This document shows, piece by piece, positions 48,562 through 57,500 of a DNA stretch of 64,000 bases; within the stretch, counting starts at the first letter, position 1; the number at the start of each line of letters is the position of its first letter. This DNA is from Bacteroidales bacterium (lineage in GTDB: Bacteria; Bacteroidota; Bacteroidia; Bacteroidales; Marinilabiliaceae), in NCBI GenBank assembly GCA_017960905.1, contig JAGCYH010000020.1, positions 1 through 64,000 on the forward strand, read 5' to 3'. The translations under genes were made by a program, and so were the position numbers. A model generated the notes under the pieces. That model did no database searches. It saw only the letters and a program-made list of their open reading frames with translations, and was not told the DNA's origin.

Positions 48562-48574
48562 AGTCAATAATTTT

Positions 48575-49690
48575 CTAATTACACAATCTGTATCTGTTAC
48601 CGGGCAGCGACTTCACGAGCCCCGAAAACTCCATGCCAAGCAGAAGAGTATTAATCTTCGACACGGGCATTTTGCAACGCGAGCTAAGTACGCTTGCCGT
48701 AAGTTCGTTCTCAACCAGCAACGCGCTGTAGATGCTTTTCTCTTCATCGTTGGCGGGCTGGGCGAAGAGCGAAGGCTGTACAGCCTTCTCCGTATTCTTA
48801 TTTGTCCAGTTCAATTCTTTCTCAATATCTTCGGCCGACTCGACGAGCGAAGCTATATTGCGTTTGATGAGCGCATTACAGCCGCGCGACTTGTCGTGTT
48901 TAGGTGAGCCGGGCACGGCGAACACCTCGCGACTATAGCTCGAAGCCATGTTGGCAGTGATGAGCGAGCCGCCTTTTTCGCCACTCTCAACAACCATTGT
49001 TGCCGCCGAAATGCCGGCAACAATACGGTTGCGCGCTACGAAGTTTGGCGCGTCGGGCTTGGTCTGCGAGGGGTACTCGGTAATGAGGGCGCCCGTCTCG
49101 AGCAGCTGGCGCGCCGCCTCGCGGTGCGCCGACGGATAGATGATGTCGAGGCCATGAGCAAGCACAGCCACCGTAGCCACATTGCTGCGCATCGCGCTGC
49201 GATGCGCGCAAATGTCGATTCCGTAAGCCAATCCGCTGACAATGAGCAAGTCGGGGTGATTGGCGGCGAGGTCGGCTACAATGCGTTCGCATATCTCTTT
49301 GCCCTCCTCGCTTGGCTGGCGCGTGCCAACGATGCTCAGCACCTTCTGTCGGTTGAGATCGACTTCCCCTTTGACATAGAGCACAATAGGGCTGTCGTCG
49401 CACTGAAGCAGACGCTCAGGATAACGCGGATTGTCGATGTACGACACCGGCTCGATGCCGTAGCGCTGCATAAATTCGATCTCCTCGTCGGCCCGACGGA
49501 ACACCTCATCGGTATCGCGGAGAACATCGACGGTCAACTGACCAATATTTGGGATTTTCAGCAACGAACGAGTACTTTCGGTGAAGATTTTTTGGGGTTC
49601 ACCGACATGCGCAATGAGATTTTTGGCCGTAATTGGGCCAATTCCCTTCAATAAGCTGAGCGCAATGAGATATTTCGTGTTCTCGTCCAT
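48575..49690 (-). CDS. dprA: DNA processing protein DprA
   Basis: 371 residues from the ATG at 49690 (MDENTKYLIALSLLKGIGPI). An in-frame ATG at 49795 would add 35 residues with no resemblance to the family. DprA loads RecA on incoming single-stranded DNA during natural transformation. Visible parts are an N-terminal helix-hairpin-helix segment (LLKGIGPITAKNLIAHVG) and a Rossmann-like core with SIVGTRQPSEEG, SGLAYGIDICAHRSAM, LDIIYPSAHR, NRIVAGISAATMVVES and GSLITANMA. A C-terminal winged helix follows (LTASVLSSRCKMPVSKINTLLLGMEFSGLV). The length is normal. It ends 13 nt before the giant adhesin gene on the same strand, so the two are probably cotranscribed, and no separate promoter for the adhesin is seen. 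No convincing TAnnTTTG box was found just upstream of this gene. Confidence 0.95.
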   Translation of the reverse strand: MDENTKYLIALSLLKGIGPITAKNLIAHVGEPQKIFTESTRSLLKIPNIGQLTVDVLRDTDEVFRRADEEIEFMQRYGIEPVSYIDNPRYPERLLQCDDSPIVLYVKGEVDLNRQKVLSIVGTRQPSEEGKEICERIVADLAANHPDLLIVSGLAYGIDICAHRSAMRSNVATVAVLAHGLDIIYPSAHREAARQLLETGALITEYPSQTKPDAPNFVARNRIVAGISAATMVVESGEKGGSLITANMASSYSREVFAVPGSPKHDKSRGCNALIKRNIASLVESAEDIEKELNWTNKNTEKAVQPSLFAQPANDEEKSIYSALLVENELTASVLSSRCKMPVSKINTLLLGMEFSGLVKSLPGNRYRLCN

Positions 49691-49873
49691 AATATGTAAT
49701 ACTCTGACCATCACCTCGTTACATCCACTAGGACACAACAAGATATAGTACTCTAAATCAACTTGCAATATACACACAATAACGCATTTGTGCAAATAAT
49801 ATTTAACTTTTAATAGAATTTTTTTTTGACAAAAAATAAGGATAAAAAAATCGTAGAAATAATATTATCTCAG

Positions 49874-49927
49874 ACTATTATTAAACTACTTTTATACTAC
49901 TTTTGAACTACTATTATACTATATCGG
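49874..49927 (+). repeat. Five phased 11-bp tandem repeats in the divergent intergenic region
   Basis: Consecutive 11-bp units ACTATTATTAA, ACTACTTTTAT, ACTACTTTTGA, ACTACTATTAT and a partial ACTATATCGG sit between dprA (minus) and the lipoprotein gene (plus). One unit per helical turn would put all copies on one DNA face, as in direct-repeat operators bound by OmpR/PhoB-type regulators. The third and second units together contain TACTTTTG (49898-49905), which fits a -7 box, but no -33 partner is seen. The rest of the 319-nt gap (49691-50009) is AT-rich without other clear signals apart from the -7 box at 49984. Confidence 0.6.
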
Positions 49928-49983
49928 AAAGTTGCGTTTATAAAAAATAACGAAAGAATATGGTGCGATAGAAGAAAAAAGTG

Positions 49984-49991
49984 TATTTTTG
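49984..49991 (+). promoter_or_regulatory. -7 box (TATTTTTG) for the lipoprotein gene
   Basis: TATTTTTG fits TAnnTTTG and lies 18 nt before the ATG at 50010. No clear TTTG is found near 49960, so activation by a factor bound to the 11-bp repeats upstream (49874-49927) is possible. Confidence 0.5.
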
Positions 49992-50009
49992 GCTCGGTTT
50001 TTGAAATCA

Positions 50010-50639
50010 ATGAAAAAACAAATATTAAGAATTATGAGAGCACTGAAAATATTAGCACTGATTGCATTGGCAATGCCGATGCTGACTGCATGCGACGACG
50101 ACGACCCGGATACCAACCGTGCACGCGCCCTTTCGGGCGAGTGGTACGGCGATTTTGGCATGTCGTATTCATACGAGTTTCGCGGCATGATGTACACCTT
50201 CGATTCATACGACACCGACATCCGTTTCTATCCCGAATACACCAATGCGTCGCATGGCACAGGTATTCAGATTGACTATTACGCGCGCGGTCCGTACGAA
50301 TACATGTACTACAGTTTCGACTGGTACGTACGCGACAGTCAACTGTACCTCAACTACTTAGCAAATCCAGAACTCGACACTTGCATAAGCGAGTACGAGC
50401 TTAACAACGACTTTTTCCGTGGCTGGTTCGACGGCACGAATGTGTATTTCGAGCTTGAAAAAGAGACCGACTTCTACGACCTCAACGGGTTCATTTACGA
50501 AGACCACTACCGCTACACACCGCGCGACAACTGGGACTATCGCTACAACACCAATCCGTGGATAGGCAGCGCAGCGGGCGATAAAACCATACACGACATA
50601 AAAGTTACCTCTTTTAAAAGAGACATACAAGCTAAATAA
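50010..50639 (+). CDS. Probable surface lipoprotein of unknown function
   Basis: 209 residues from ATG 50010 (a TTG 21 nt earlier overlaps the -7 box and is unlikely). The lipobox LTAC gives a mature N-terminus C-DDDDPD. Acid residues directly after the lipid-bearing Cys resemble the lipoprotein export signal of Bacteroidetes, so surface exposure is likely. The mature part is rich in Tyr, Asp and Trp (LSGEWYGDFGMSYSYEF, YDTDIRFYPEYTN, FDWYVRDSQLYLNY). This is the layout of a small lipocalin-like beta-barrel with the opening motif LxGxWxG. No family name can be given with certainty. It is followed at once by an intrinsic terminator. Confidence 0.75.
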   Translation: MKKQILRIMRALKILALIALAMPMLTACDDDDPDTNRARALSGEWYGDFGMSYSYEFRGMMYTFDSYDTDIRFYPEYTNASHGTGIQIDYYARGPYEYMYYSFDWYVRDSQLYLNYLANPELDTCISEYELNNDFFRGWFDGTNVYFELEKETDFYDLNGFIYEDHYRYTPRDNWDYRYNTNPWIGSAAGDKTIHDIKVTSFKRDIQAK

Positions 50640-50661
50640 TTGAAAATAAAACCAATACAAA

Positions 50662-50685
50662 GGCGGCACAAGTGCCGCCTTTTTT
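50662..50685 (+). terminator. Intrinsic terminator, first copy
   Basis: GGCGGCAC, loop AA, GTGCCGCC, then six T. It begins 22 nt after the lipoprotein stop codon. The same 36-nt stretch recurs at 51466-51501. Confidence 0.9.
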
Positions 50686-50690
50686 GTTGT

Positions 50691-51431
50691 TTGGAGCGAA
50701 GTGTTTTCTCGGATAAAAAAAATCCGTTGCAAAAAACAATTACAGCCGAAAACATAACAATAGCTGCAGCGACATACGATGGCACGGCGCAAACACCTAA
50801 TGTGATTGTAAAAGACGGTGAGACAACGCTAACCAAAGACATCGACTACGAAATAACACAACAAAGCGAGGAAATGATAAATGCCAACTGTTATCAAATA
50901 ACAATAACTGGCAAAGGGTTTTACAAAGGCGAGGTCAATTGTGAAATCACAATTGACCCCAAACCGCTTACTTCCGAGAGCATAAATGTACAAGACATTG
51001 CGTCAAAAACCTACACAGGCGAAGCTCTCACCCCCGAAGTGATTGTAACAGACGGTGAAAAAATACTCGTCGGAAACACCGACTACGAAGTTAAACTTCC
51101 CGAAGGCGGCTGTACCGACGCCAACGACTATCAGATAAACATCAATGGCAAAGGTAATTACACAGGCACTATAGAGCGGACATTTACGATTACAGCCGCT
51201 TCGCCGACGGCTGTCGGCGAACAAAATGCTGACAAAGTAAGTGTTTCGACAAACGGGACTTCAATTGTTATAAGCAATGCACCTATCGGAGCAGCGTACA
51301 AGGTAACAACCGTTGGCGGACAGTCGATTGCGAATGGCATAGCAAAATGCGAAAAAGAAACCATAAACATCACGCAATCAGGTATTTACATCGTTACAAT
51401 TAATGGTGCAAGCTATAAAGTGGCGAAATAA
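50691..51431 (+). pseudogene. Start-less remnant: MBG-like Ig domains and type-A T9SS sorting domain
   Basis: The frame is open from directly after the lipoprotein stop, but its first codons cover a terminator stem, and no ATG with a signal peptide exists. The first in-frame ATG is deep inside a domain (MINANCYQI). What is readable is two MBG/Ig-like units (ITIAAATYDGTAQTPNVIV with ITITGKGFYKGEV; YTGEALTPEVIVTDGEKIL with ININGKGNYTGTI). A type-A T9SS sorting domain follows (AAYKVTTVGGQSIANGIA, INITQSGIYIVTINGASYKV). This is the C-terminal end of a secreted surface protein that has lost its front. It lies between two near-identical terminators, which suggests a deletion or duplication event. 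Translation from an unusual start, or a programmed fusion with the lipoprotein, is less likely. Confidence 0.65.
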
Positions 51432-51474
51432 AATAGTGAAAACAGCATTTAGCTTATAATCAGTACAATACAAA

Positions 51475-51498
51475 GGCGGCACAAGTGCCGCCTTTTTT
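51475..51498 (+). terminator. Intrinsic terminator, second copy
   Basis: It has the same stem (GGCGGCAC / GTGCCGCC, loop AA) and T run as at 50662-50685, 43 nt after the stop of the sorting-domain remnant. The flanking 36 nt are identical to the first copy. Confidence 0.9.
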
Positions 51499-51523
51499 GT
51501 TTTGGGCGAAATGCAAATGACAA

Positions 51524-51554
51524 TTCGTTTTTTGCAAATAAATAATTACTTTTG
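51524..51554 (+). promoter_or_regulatory. Promoter of the m23-thiL-ruvA-sprA-tsaE operon
   Basis: TACTTTTG (51547-51554) matches the -7 consensus. TTCG at 51524-51527, 19 nt upstream, is a weak -33. The ATG follows 22 nt after the -7 box, giving a short leader, as is usual in this phylum. Confidence 0.6.
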
Positions 51555-51576
51555 CGTTGATTTTTAGACAGAAACG

Positions 51577-52812
51577 ATGCGAAAACAATTCATATCAATA
51601 CTGACAGCCGTAACGGCCGCAGTAGCATTACATTCGTGTACCGAAGGCACACGCCCCGACCAGACTCCAACCGCTGACACCACAACAGTAGCGCCACCTC
51701 AGCCCGAACTTATGTTCGGCCTGCCGATAGACTCGTTCGCCATCGAACGCTACAAAGTGGAAAAAGGCGAGATGCTCGCAAAAATTCTTTTGCGAGCCGG
51801 CATCTCATACGGCGACATAAACAAAGCATCGGAACTAGCTGAGCCACAGTACAGTGTGCGCAGCATCAGACAAGGAAACAGCTATACGCTGTTTTTCACC
51901 ACCGACACGACGCACCAACTGCAATACTTTGTGTATGAGATAAATGCGCGGTCGTACCTGACACTATCGTTCGCCGGTACGGTGAGCGCGCAAGTAAGCC
52001 AGCGCGACGTGCGTACCGAGGAACACGAGACGAGCGCAGTGATAACCAGCAGCCTGTGGAACGCAATAACCGACAAGGGGCTAAACCCACAACTGGCCTT
52101 GGATTTGTCGGACATATATGCATGGACGGTTGACTTTTTCGGCATCGAAAAAGGCGATTTCTTCAAAGTGATATACACCGAAAACTTCGTGGACACCACG
52201 TCGATAGGCATAGGCGAGATAAAGGCTGCGCTATTCAGCACTCACGGGCAAACGCAATATGCGTTTGCATTTGAACAAGACAGCACAAAGAGTTACTTCG
52301 ACATCGAAGGCAACAGCCTTCGCAAGGCGTTTCTGAAAGCGCCATTGAAGTATTCGCGCATATCGAGCAAATTCTCTAACGGCAGATTTCACCCGATACT
52401 GAAAAAAGTGAGAGCGCACCATGGCGTAGACTACGCTGCGCCGAAGGGCACGCCGGTATTCAGCATTGGCGACGGCAAGGTCATAGCCAAAGGCTATGAC
52501 AGCAAAGGCGGTGGTAACTACGTGAAAATCAAGCACAACAGCGTTTACACAACAGTCTACATGCACCTCAACAACTTCGAGAAAGGGTTGGCGGTGGGCA
52601 ACACAGTGAAGCAAGGCGAGCAGATAGGCAACGTGGGCAGTACGGGCCTGGCAACTGGTCCGCACCTCGATTTCCGCGTGTATATGAACGACAAGCCCAT
52701 CGACCCGTTGAAGATGGAAGCGCCTTCGGCAGAGCCAGTTAGCAACGACAACATTCAGGATTTCATTGAGAAATCGGAAGAGTTGAAAAACAGATTGGAC
52801 AAAATACAATAA
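51577..52812 (+). CDS. M23-family peptidoglycan peptidase, lipoprotein
   Basis: 411 residues. The lipobox LHSC (residues 18-21) predicts a lipoprotein without an acidic export signal, hence probably facing the periplasm. Residues about 55-235 resemble the N-terminal domains of MepM/OapA-type endopeptidases (KVEKGEMLAKILLRAGI, then LNPQLALDLSDIYAWTVDF). The C-terminal LytM domain has H281-HGV-D285, H330 in YMHL, and H363-L-D365 where most families have HxH; the HLDFR form is, as far as I know, usual in Bacteroidetes. It should cut peptide cross-links in the cell wall during growth. It opens an operon and ends 9 nt before thiL. Placement near sprA is notable, since T9SS assembly must pass the cell wall, but a link is only inference. 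Confidence 0.9.
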   Translation: MRKQFISILTAVTAAVALHSCTEGTRPDQTPTADTTTVAPPQPELMFGLPIDSFAIERYKVEKGEMLAKILLRAGISYGDINKASELAEPQYSVRSIRQGNSYTLFFTTDTTHQLQYFVYEINARSYLTLSFAGTVSAQVSQRDVRTEEHETSAVITSSLWNAITDKGLNPQLALDLSDIYAWTVDFFGIEKGDFFKVIYTENFVDTTSIGIGEIKAALFSTHGQTQYAFAFEQDSTKSYFDIEGNSLRKAFLKAPLKYSRISSKFSNGRFHPILKKVRAHHGVDYAAPKGTPVFSIGDGKVIAKGYDSKGGGNYVKIKHNSVYTTVYMHLNNFEKGLAVGNTVKQGEQIGNVGSTGLATGPHLDFRVYMNDKPIDPLKMEAPSAEPVSNDNIQDFIEKSEELKNRLDKIQ

Positions 52813-52821
52813 ACCAAAAAT

Positions 52822-53856
52822 ATGAGCGAAGAGACACTTGAGAGTTTAGGCGAATTCGGCCTGATACGCCGGATAGAGAAAAAGACGACAGTACGGAACG
52901 GTTCGACACTGAAAGGCATAGGCGACGACGCAGCGGTGATAAACGCGCAAGGCCGATGCCAAGTGGTAACGAGCGACCTGCTGCTCGAAGGCATACACTT
53001 CGATCTAACTTACTGTCCGCTAAGGCATTTGGGATACAAAGCCGTAACGGTGAACCTGTCGGACGTATATGCCATGAACGCCCAGCCGAAGCAGATAATA
53101 GTTTCGATAGGCGTTAGCAACAAATTCACACTCAAGGCGATAGACGAACTTTACGAAGGCATATCGCTCGCATGCGAGCGATATGGCGTCGATCTTGTGG
53201 GTGGCGACACGACACCCTCGCTCACTGGTCTGACAATAAGCATAACGGCCATAGGCGAAGGCGAGAAAGAGAAACTGACATACCGCAGCGGCGCGAAGCC
53301 GAACAACATAATATGCGTGAGCGGCGACTTGGGCGCGGCATATATGGGACTACAACTTCTCGAACGCGAGAAACGCGTTCTGAAAGGCGTGAACAACGGG
53401 CAGCCCGAATTCGAAGGTTACAGCTATATACTTGAGCGTCAACTCAAACCGGAGCCGCGAGCCGATGTGGTGAAGTTTCTGAACGACATCGAGGTCGTTC
53501 CGACCTCGATGATAGACGTGAGCGACGGTCTGTCGTCGGAGATGCTGCACATCTGCGAGCGTTCAGGCGTGGGATGCTGCCTTTACGAAGAAAAAATACC
53601 GATAGCCGTGGCAACGGGCAACATGGCCAAAGAGCTGAACTTCAACCAGACCGTGGCCGCCTTGAACGGCGGCGAGGATTACGAGCTGCTCTTCACTATA
53701 ACAGCCGACGACTACCAGAAGTTTCAGAGCGTGCCCGGTCCGAACCTCTACGCGATAGGCTTCATCACTGAAGCCTCGAAAGGACGCCGCCTGATAACCA
53801 CAGGCGGCTCAGAGATAGAGCTGACGGCACAAGGTTGGAAATCGTTCGGCAATTAA
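52822..53856 (+). CDS. thiL: Thiamine-monophosphate kinase
   Basis: 344 residues. It phosphorylates thiamine monophosphate to thiamine diphosphate with ATP, the last step of vitamin B1 cofactor synthesis, in the cytoplasm. Signatures of the PurM/ThiL fold are GIGDDAAVI (ATP/Mg site), TSDLLLEGIHFDL, VNLSDVYAMNAQP, GGDTTPS, MIDVSDGLSSEML and GGEDYELLF, all intact. The length is normal for the Bacteroidetes form. It lies between the M23 gene and ruvA with short gaps (9 and 30 nt), so it is cotranscribed; no thiamine riboswitch was seen upstream. Confidence 0.95.
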   Translation: MSEETLESLGEFGLIRRIEKKTTVRNGSTLKGIGDDAAVINAQGRCQVVTSDLLLEGIHFDLTYCPLRHLGYKAVTVNLSDVYAMNAQPKQIIVSIGVSNKFTLKAIDELYEGISLACERYGVDLVGGDTTPSLTGLTISITAIGEGEKEKLTYRSGAKPNNIICVSGDLGAAYMGLQLLEREKRVLKGVNNGQPEFEGYSYILERQLKPEPRADVVKFLNDIEVVPTSMIDVSDGLSSEMLHICERSGVGCCLYEEKIPIAVATGNMAKELNFNQTVAALNGGEDYELLFTITADDYQKFQSVPGPNLYAIGFITEASKGRRLITTGGSEIELTAQGWKSFGN

Positions 53857-53886
53857 TTGAGTATAAACATTTTAACACAAAGAATA

Positions 53887-54474
53887 ATGATAGATTACAT
53901 AAGCGGAAAACTGACAGAGAACACACCGGCGTATGCAGTGATAGAGTGCAACGGCGTGGGATACCTGGCAAACATATCGCTGACGACATACTCGCAGATA
54001 AAAGATCAGAAAGAGGCTAAACTACTGATACACGAGGCAATACGCGAAGATGCGTACAACTTGTACGGATTTGCCACTAAAGAGGAGCGCGACATGTTCC
54101 GCCTGCTGCTGTCGGTATCGGGCATTGGCGCCTCGACGGCGCGCATAATACTGTCGGCTCATCCGACGGCCGAAGTGAAACGCGCCATAAAACTTGACGA
54201 CATAAACACGATAAAAAGCATAAAAGGCATTGGGCTGAAGACAGCCCAACGCCTCATTGTTGAGCTGCGCGACAAAGTAGACGCGATAGAGACTGGCGGA
54301 GCCGAAGAATTATTTCAGAATGAAAATAATAAAACCAAAGAAGAGGCGTTATCTGCTTTGGAGGTTTTGGGTTTCCCGAAATCCGCGGCACAGAAAGTTG
54401 TCGAAAAGATTGTCAAAGACAATCCGGACATGCGCATAGAAGGCATTGTGAAATTGGCAATAAAACTAATGTAA
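53887..54474 (+). CDS. ruvA: Holliday junction branch migration protein RuvA
   Basis: 195 residues from ATG 53887 (MIDYISGKL, the usual RuvA start; an upstream frame opening at 53857 adds ten unrelated residues). RuvA binds four-way junctions as a tetramer and recruits the RuvB motor. Visible parts are the OB-fold domain I (IDYISGKLTENTPAYAVIEC), two helix-hairpin-helix motifs (VSGIGASTARIIL and IKGIGLKTAQRLIVEL) and, after an acidic linker, domain III (EALSALEVLGFPKSAAQKVV). Its place directly before sprA is the common Bacteroidetes order. Confidence 0.95.
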   Translation: MIDYISGKLTENTPAYAVIECNGVGYLANISLTTYSQIKDQKEAKLLIHEAIREDAYNLYGFATKEERDMFRLLLSVSGIGASTARIILSAHPTAEVKRAIKLDDINTIKSIKGIGLKTAQRLIVELRDKVDAIETGGAEELFQNENNKTKEEALSALEVLGFPKSAAQKVVEKIVKDNPDMRIEGIVKLAIKLM

Positions 54475-54499
54475 AAAAAGAAAAACGGGCTATACCAAT

Positions 54500-54520
54500 C
54501 AATTGCGCCAAGCGCAATTG
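54500..54520 (+). other. Stem-loop between ruvA and sprA
   Basis: CAATTGCGC, loop CAA, GCGCAATTG: nine perfect pairs in the 59-nt gap, ending 13 nt before the sprA ATG. No T run follows. It may protect or cleave the message, or modulate sprA translation. Confidence 0.45.
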
Positions 54521-54533
54521 CGTAATGAAATAA

Positions 54534-57500
54534 ATGCGACACTCGAGAAAGAAATACATATCGCTGCTTGCAATAACGATATTAGCGGTAATAGCCTCAT
54601 CGGCTGCGTCGCTGATGCGCCCTACGACCAACGGTATAGCCAGTCTGCGACCCAAGAAAGCCACTGTCGGACAGCAAGTTAAAGACAACCCCGACGATAT
54701 GCCTTACCCATTGAACGACAAGAAAGGCATACCGGCCATCGACGACGAGGCGCAGAAGTCGCCAATAGACCTGAAAGACCCTGACAATGAGGAATATAGT
54801 GCGGTATACGATGCCGAGAGCGGCAACGTAACCATCTACCGCAAGATAGGCGGAATGAATGTACGCCTGCCCTACTCCATGTCGCTCAAAGACTACCAGA
54901 ACGACCAAGTGCGCCGCTCGATGATGAACTATTGGCTTGACAAACAGCACAATAACGACAATCGTCAGACGGCAGGCAGCAACGAAGAGGAGAGCAGCGA
55001 AGGCAATTCGCTGCTCAATTCGAAGTGGAAAATCAAAAGCGACCTGTTCACCAGCGTTTTCGGAAGCGACCGCATAACGATGAAACTGCAAGGACAAGCG
55101 AAAGTGAGCATCGGCGTGCAGTACAACAAGATAAACAACCCGACGATGCAGGAGCGCATGCGCAAGACGACAAGTTTCGACTTCAACCAGTCGGTGCAGA
55201 TGAACCTCAACTCGCAAATAGGCGAGAAGATGAAACTGGCCATCAACTACAACACCGAAGCCACATTCGACTTTGAAAATCAGGTGAAACTCGACTACAC
55301 AGGCACCGAGGACGACATAATACAAAACATCGAAGCCGGCAACATCACATGGACACTGCCAGGCACTCTGATACAAGGAAGCCAAAGTCTCTTTGGCTTC
55401 AAAACCGACATGAAATTCGGCAAACTGACCGTCTCGACAGTCTTCTCGCAGAAGAAGGGCGAATCGTCGTCGGTATCGTTCCAAGGCGGTGCGACGCAGA
55501 CCGAATACGAGATTGATGTGACTGACTATGAGCGCAATAAGCACTTCTTCCTGTCGCATCGGTTCAAAGAGTTGTACGACAACAGCCTTAAAGAGCTGCC
55601 GATAATCAACTCGCCGATAACCATCAACAAGGTGGAAGTGTGGGTGACAAACACCACGGGCAACTACACCGACGCACGCAACGTAGTTGCGTTCGTGGAT
55701 ATGGCCGAGACGGGCGACAACATCAGCGCGCAGTCGCTGTGGCACGGCACGGCGGGCGAATTTCCGTCGAACGATGCCAACAACCTCTACGAGAGCATCA
55801 CAACAAACTATAACTCAGCGCGTTCGATAAGCGACGTAACGGCCACGTTCAGCAACCTCAGCGGAATGCGTGCCGGGCGCGACTACGAAAAAGTGGAGAG
55901 CGCACGAAAGCTGACCAGCAGCGAATATACTCTGAATGAGAAACTTGGCTACATATCGCTCAACACGGCACTCAACAACAACGAAGTGCTTGCCGTAGCG
56001 TACCAATACACCTACCGCGGCAAAGTGTACACCGTAGGTGAGTTTTCGAACACAGGTGTCGATGCGCCCAACTGCCTGTATCTGAAATTGTTGAAAGGCA
56101 CATCGCTCACACCATCGTCGAAAAACTGGTCGTTGATGATGAAGAATATATACTCGCTGGGCTCGTATAACATTGAAAGCAAGAACTTTGAGCTGAATGT
56201 GGTTTACTACAACGACTCAACATCGACCTACATAAACTACTTCAACGAGGGCCGTAAGCCTGCCGAAGGCGGGCTTAACGGCAAGACCTACCTCGAGATA
56301 CTCAACTGCGACCGACTAAACAGCAACAACGATGTGAGCGCCGATGGCAAATACGACTTTGTGAGCGGCTACACCATCGACCCAGCGAAGGGCAAAATCA
56401 TATTTCCCACACGCGAGCCATTCGGCAGTCACATAGCCAACCGACTGGCCAAAGAGCCCGAATTGGCGAAGAAATTCGCCTTCGACGCGCTCTACGACAG
56501 CACGCAAGTGTACGCCAAACAGCAGTCGCACAAGAACAAGTTCAAGATACGCGGTTCGTACCAGTCGGAGTCGTCGAACGAGATAACGCTCAACGCCTTC
56601 AACCTCGCACCGGGCTCGGTGACGGTAACTGCTGGCGGACAGGTACTTACAGAAAATGTTGACTATACGGTAGATTACTCACTCGGACGAGTGAGAATAT
56701 TGAACCAAGGCATACTCAATTCGGGTACGGCAATCAATGTGTCGTACGAAAACCAGAGCGCCATAACCACTCTCACACAGACACTTCTGGGCGCTCACCT
56801 GAACTATGAGTTCAACAAAGACTTCAACGTTGGTGCGACAGTTATACACATGAAAGAGCGGCCACTGACGAACAAAGTCGCCTTTGGCGACGAAGCGGTG
56901 TCGAACACGATGCTCGGCATCAACACCGAATACAAGAAAGAGTTGCCATTCATCACGAAAGGTCTTGACGCACTGCCGTTTGTGAGCACGAAAGCGCAAT
57001 CGAGCATCACCGTGGAAGCCGAGATGGCAAAACTGATAGCCGGCCACACGAAGTCGATCAACGCGGCCTACATCGACGACTTTGAAGGTTCGTCGGTGCC
57101 GTTCGACATCAAGGCGTGGACGGCGTGGAAGTTGGCGAGCAAGCCGCAAGGACAGCCCGAGCTTTTCGGCGACACCGAAAAGCTCAACGACCTCGGAACA
57201 GGCTTCGACAGAGCGCATTTGGCGTGGTACACCATCGACCCGCTCTTCCTGCGCAACATAACCACAACGCCGAAACACATCAAAAACGACTCGGAACAGC
57301 AGTCGAATCACTACGTGCGCGAGGTTTACGACGAAGAGCTCTACCCGAACAAAGAATCGGCCTACGGCGAATCGACGAACATCTCGGTGCTCAACCTTGC
57401 CTACTATCCCAAGGAGCGCGGCTCGTACAACTTCACTACCAAGCTGACGCAAGACGGCTTCTTGCAGAATCCGGAAAACAACTGGGCGGGCATACAGCGC

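Noticed and set aside
12724..48561. CRISPR array suggested by dense repetition
   Set aside because: The repetition is at protein level with diverged DNA; there are no short identical repeats with unique spacers.
48562..48567. TTG at 48567 as start of the giant adhesin
   Set aside because: An ATG follows two codons later at 48561 and suits the spacing to dprA; the TTG adds nothing.
49691..49795. ATG at 49795 as start of dprA
   Set aside because: The 35 extra residues do not resemble DprA, and the ATG at 49690 gives the normal N-terminus.
50640..50690. TTG at 50640 as start of the Ig/sorting-domain protein
   Set aside because: The first codons would run through the lipoprotein terminator and give no signal peptide.
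52663..52671. Loss of zinc binding in the M23 peptidase because HxH reads HLD
   Set aside because: The HLDFR form is, to my knowledge, usual in Bacteroidetes M23 lipoproteins and the other ligands are intact, so I do not call it inactive.
54597..55745. Minus-strand frame of 382 codons inside sprA
   Set aside because: sprA is unmistakable on the plus strand; the antisense frame is a shadow.
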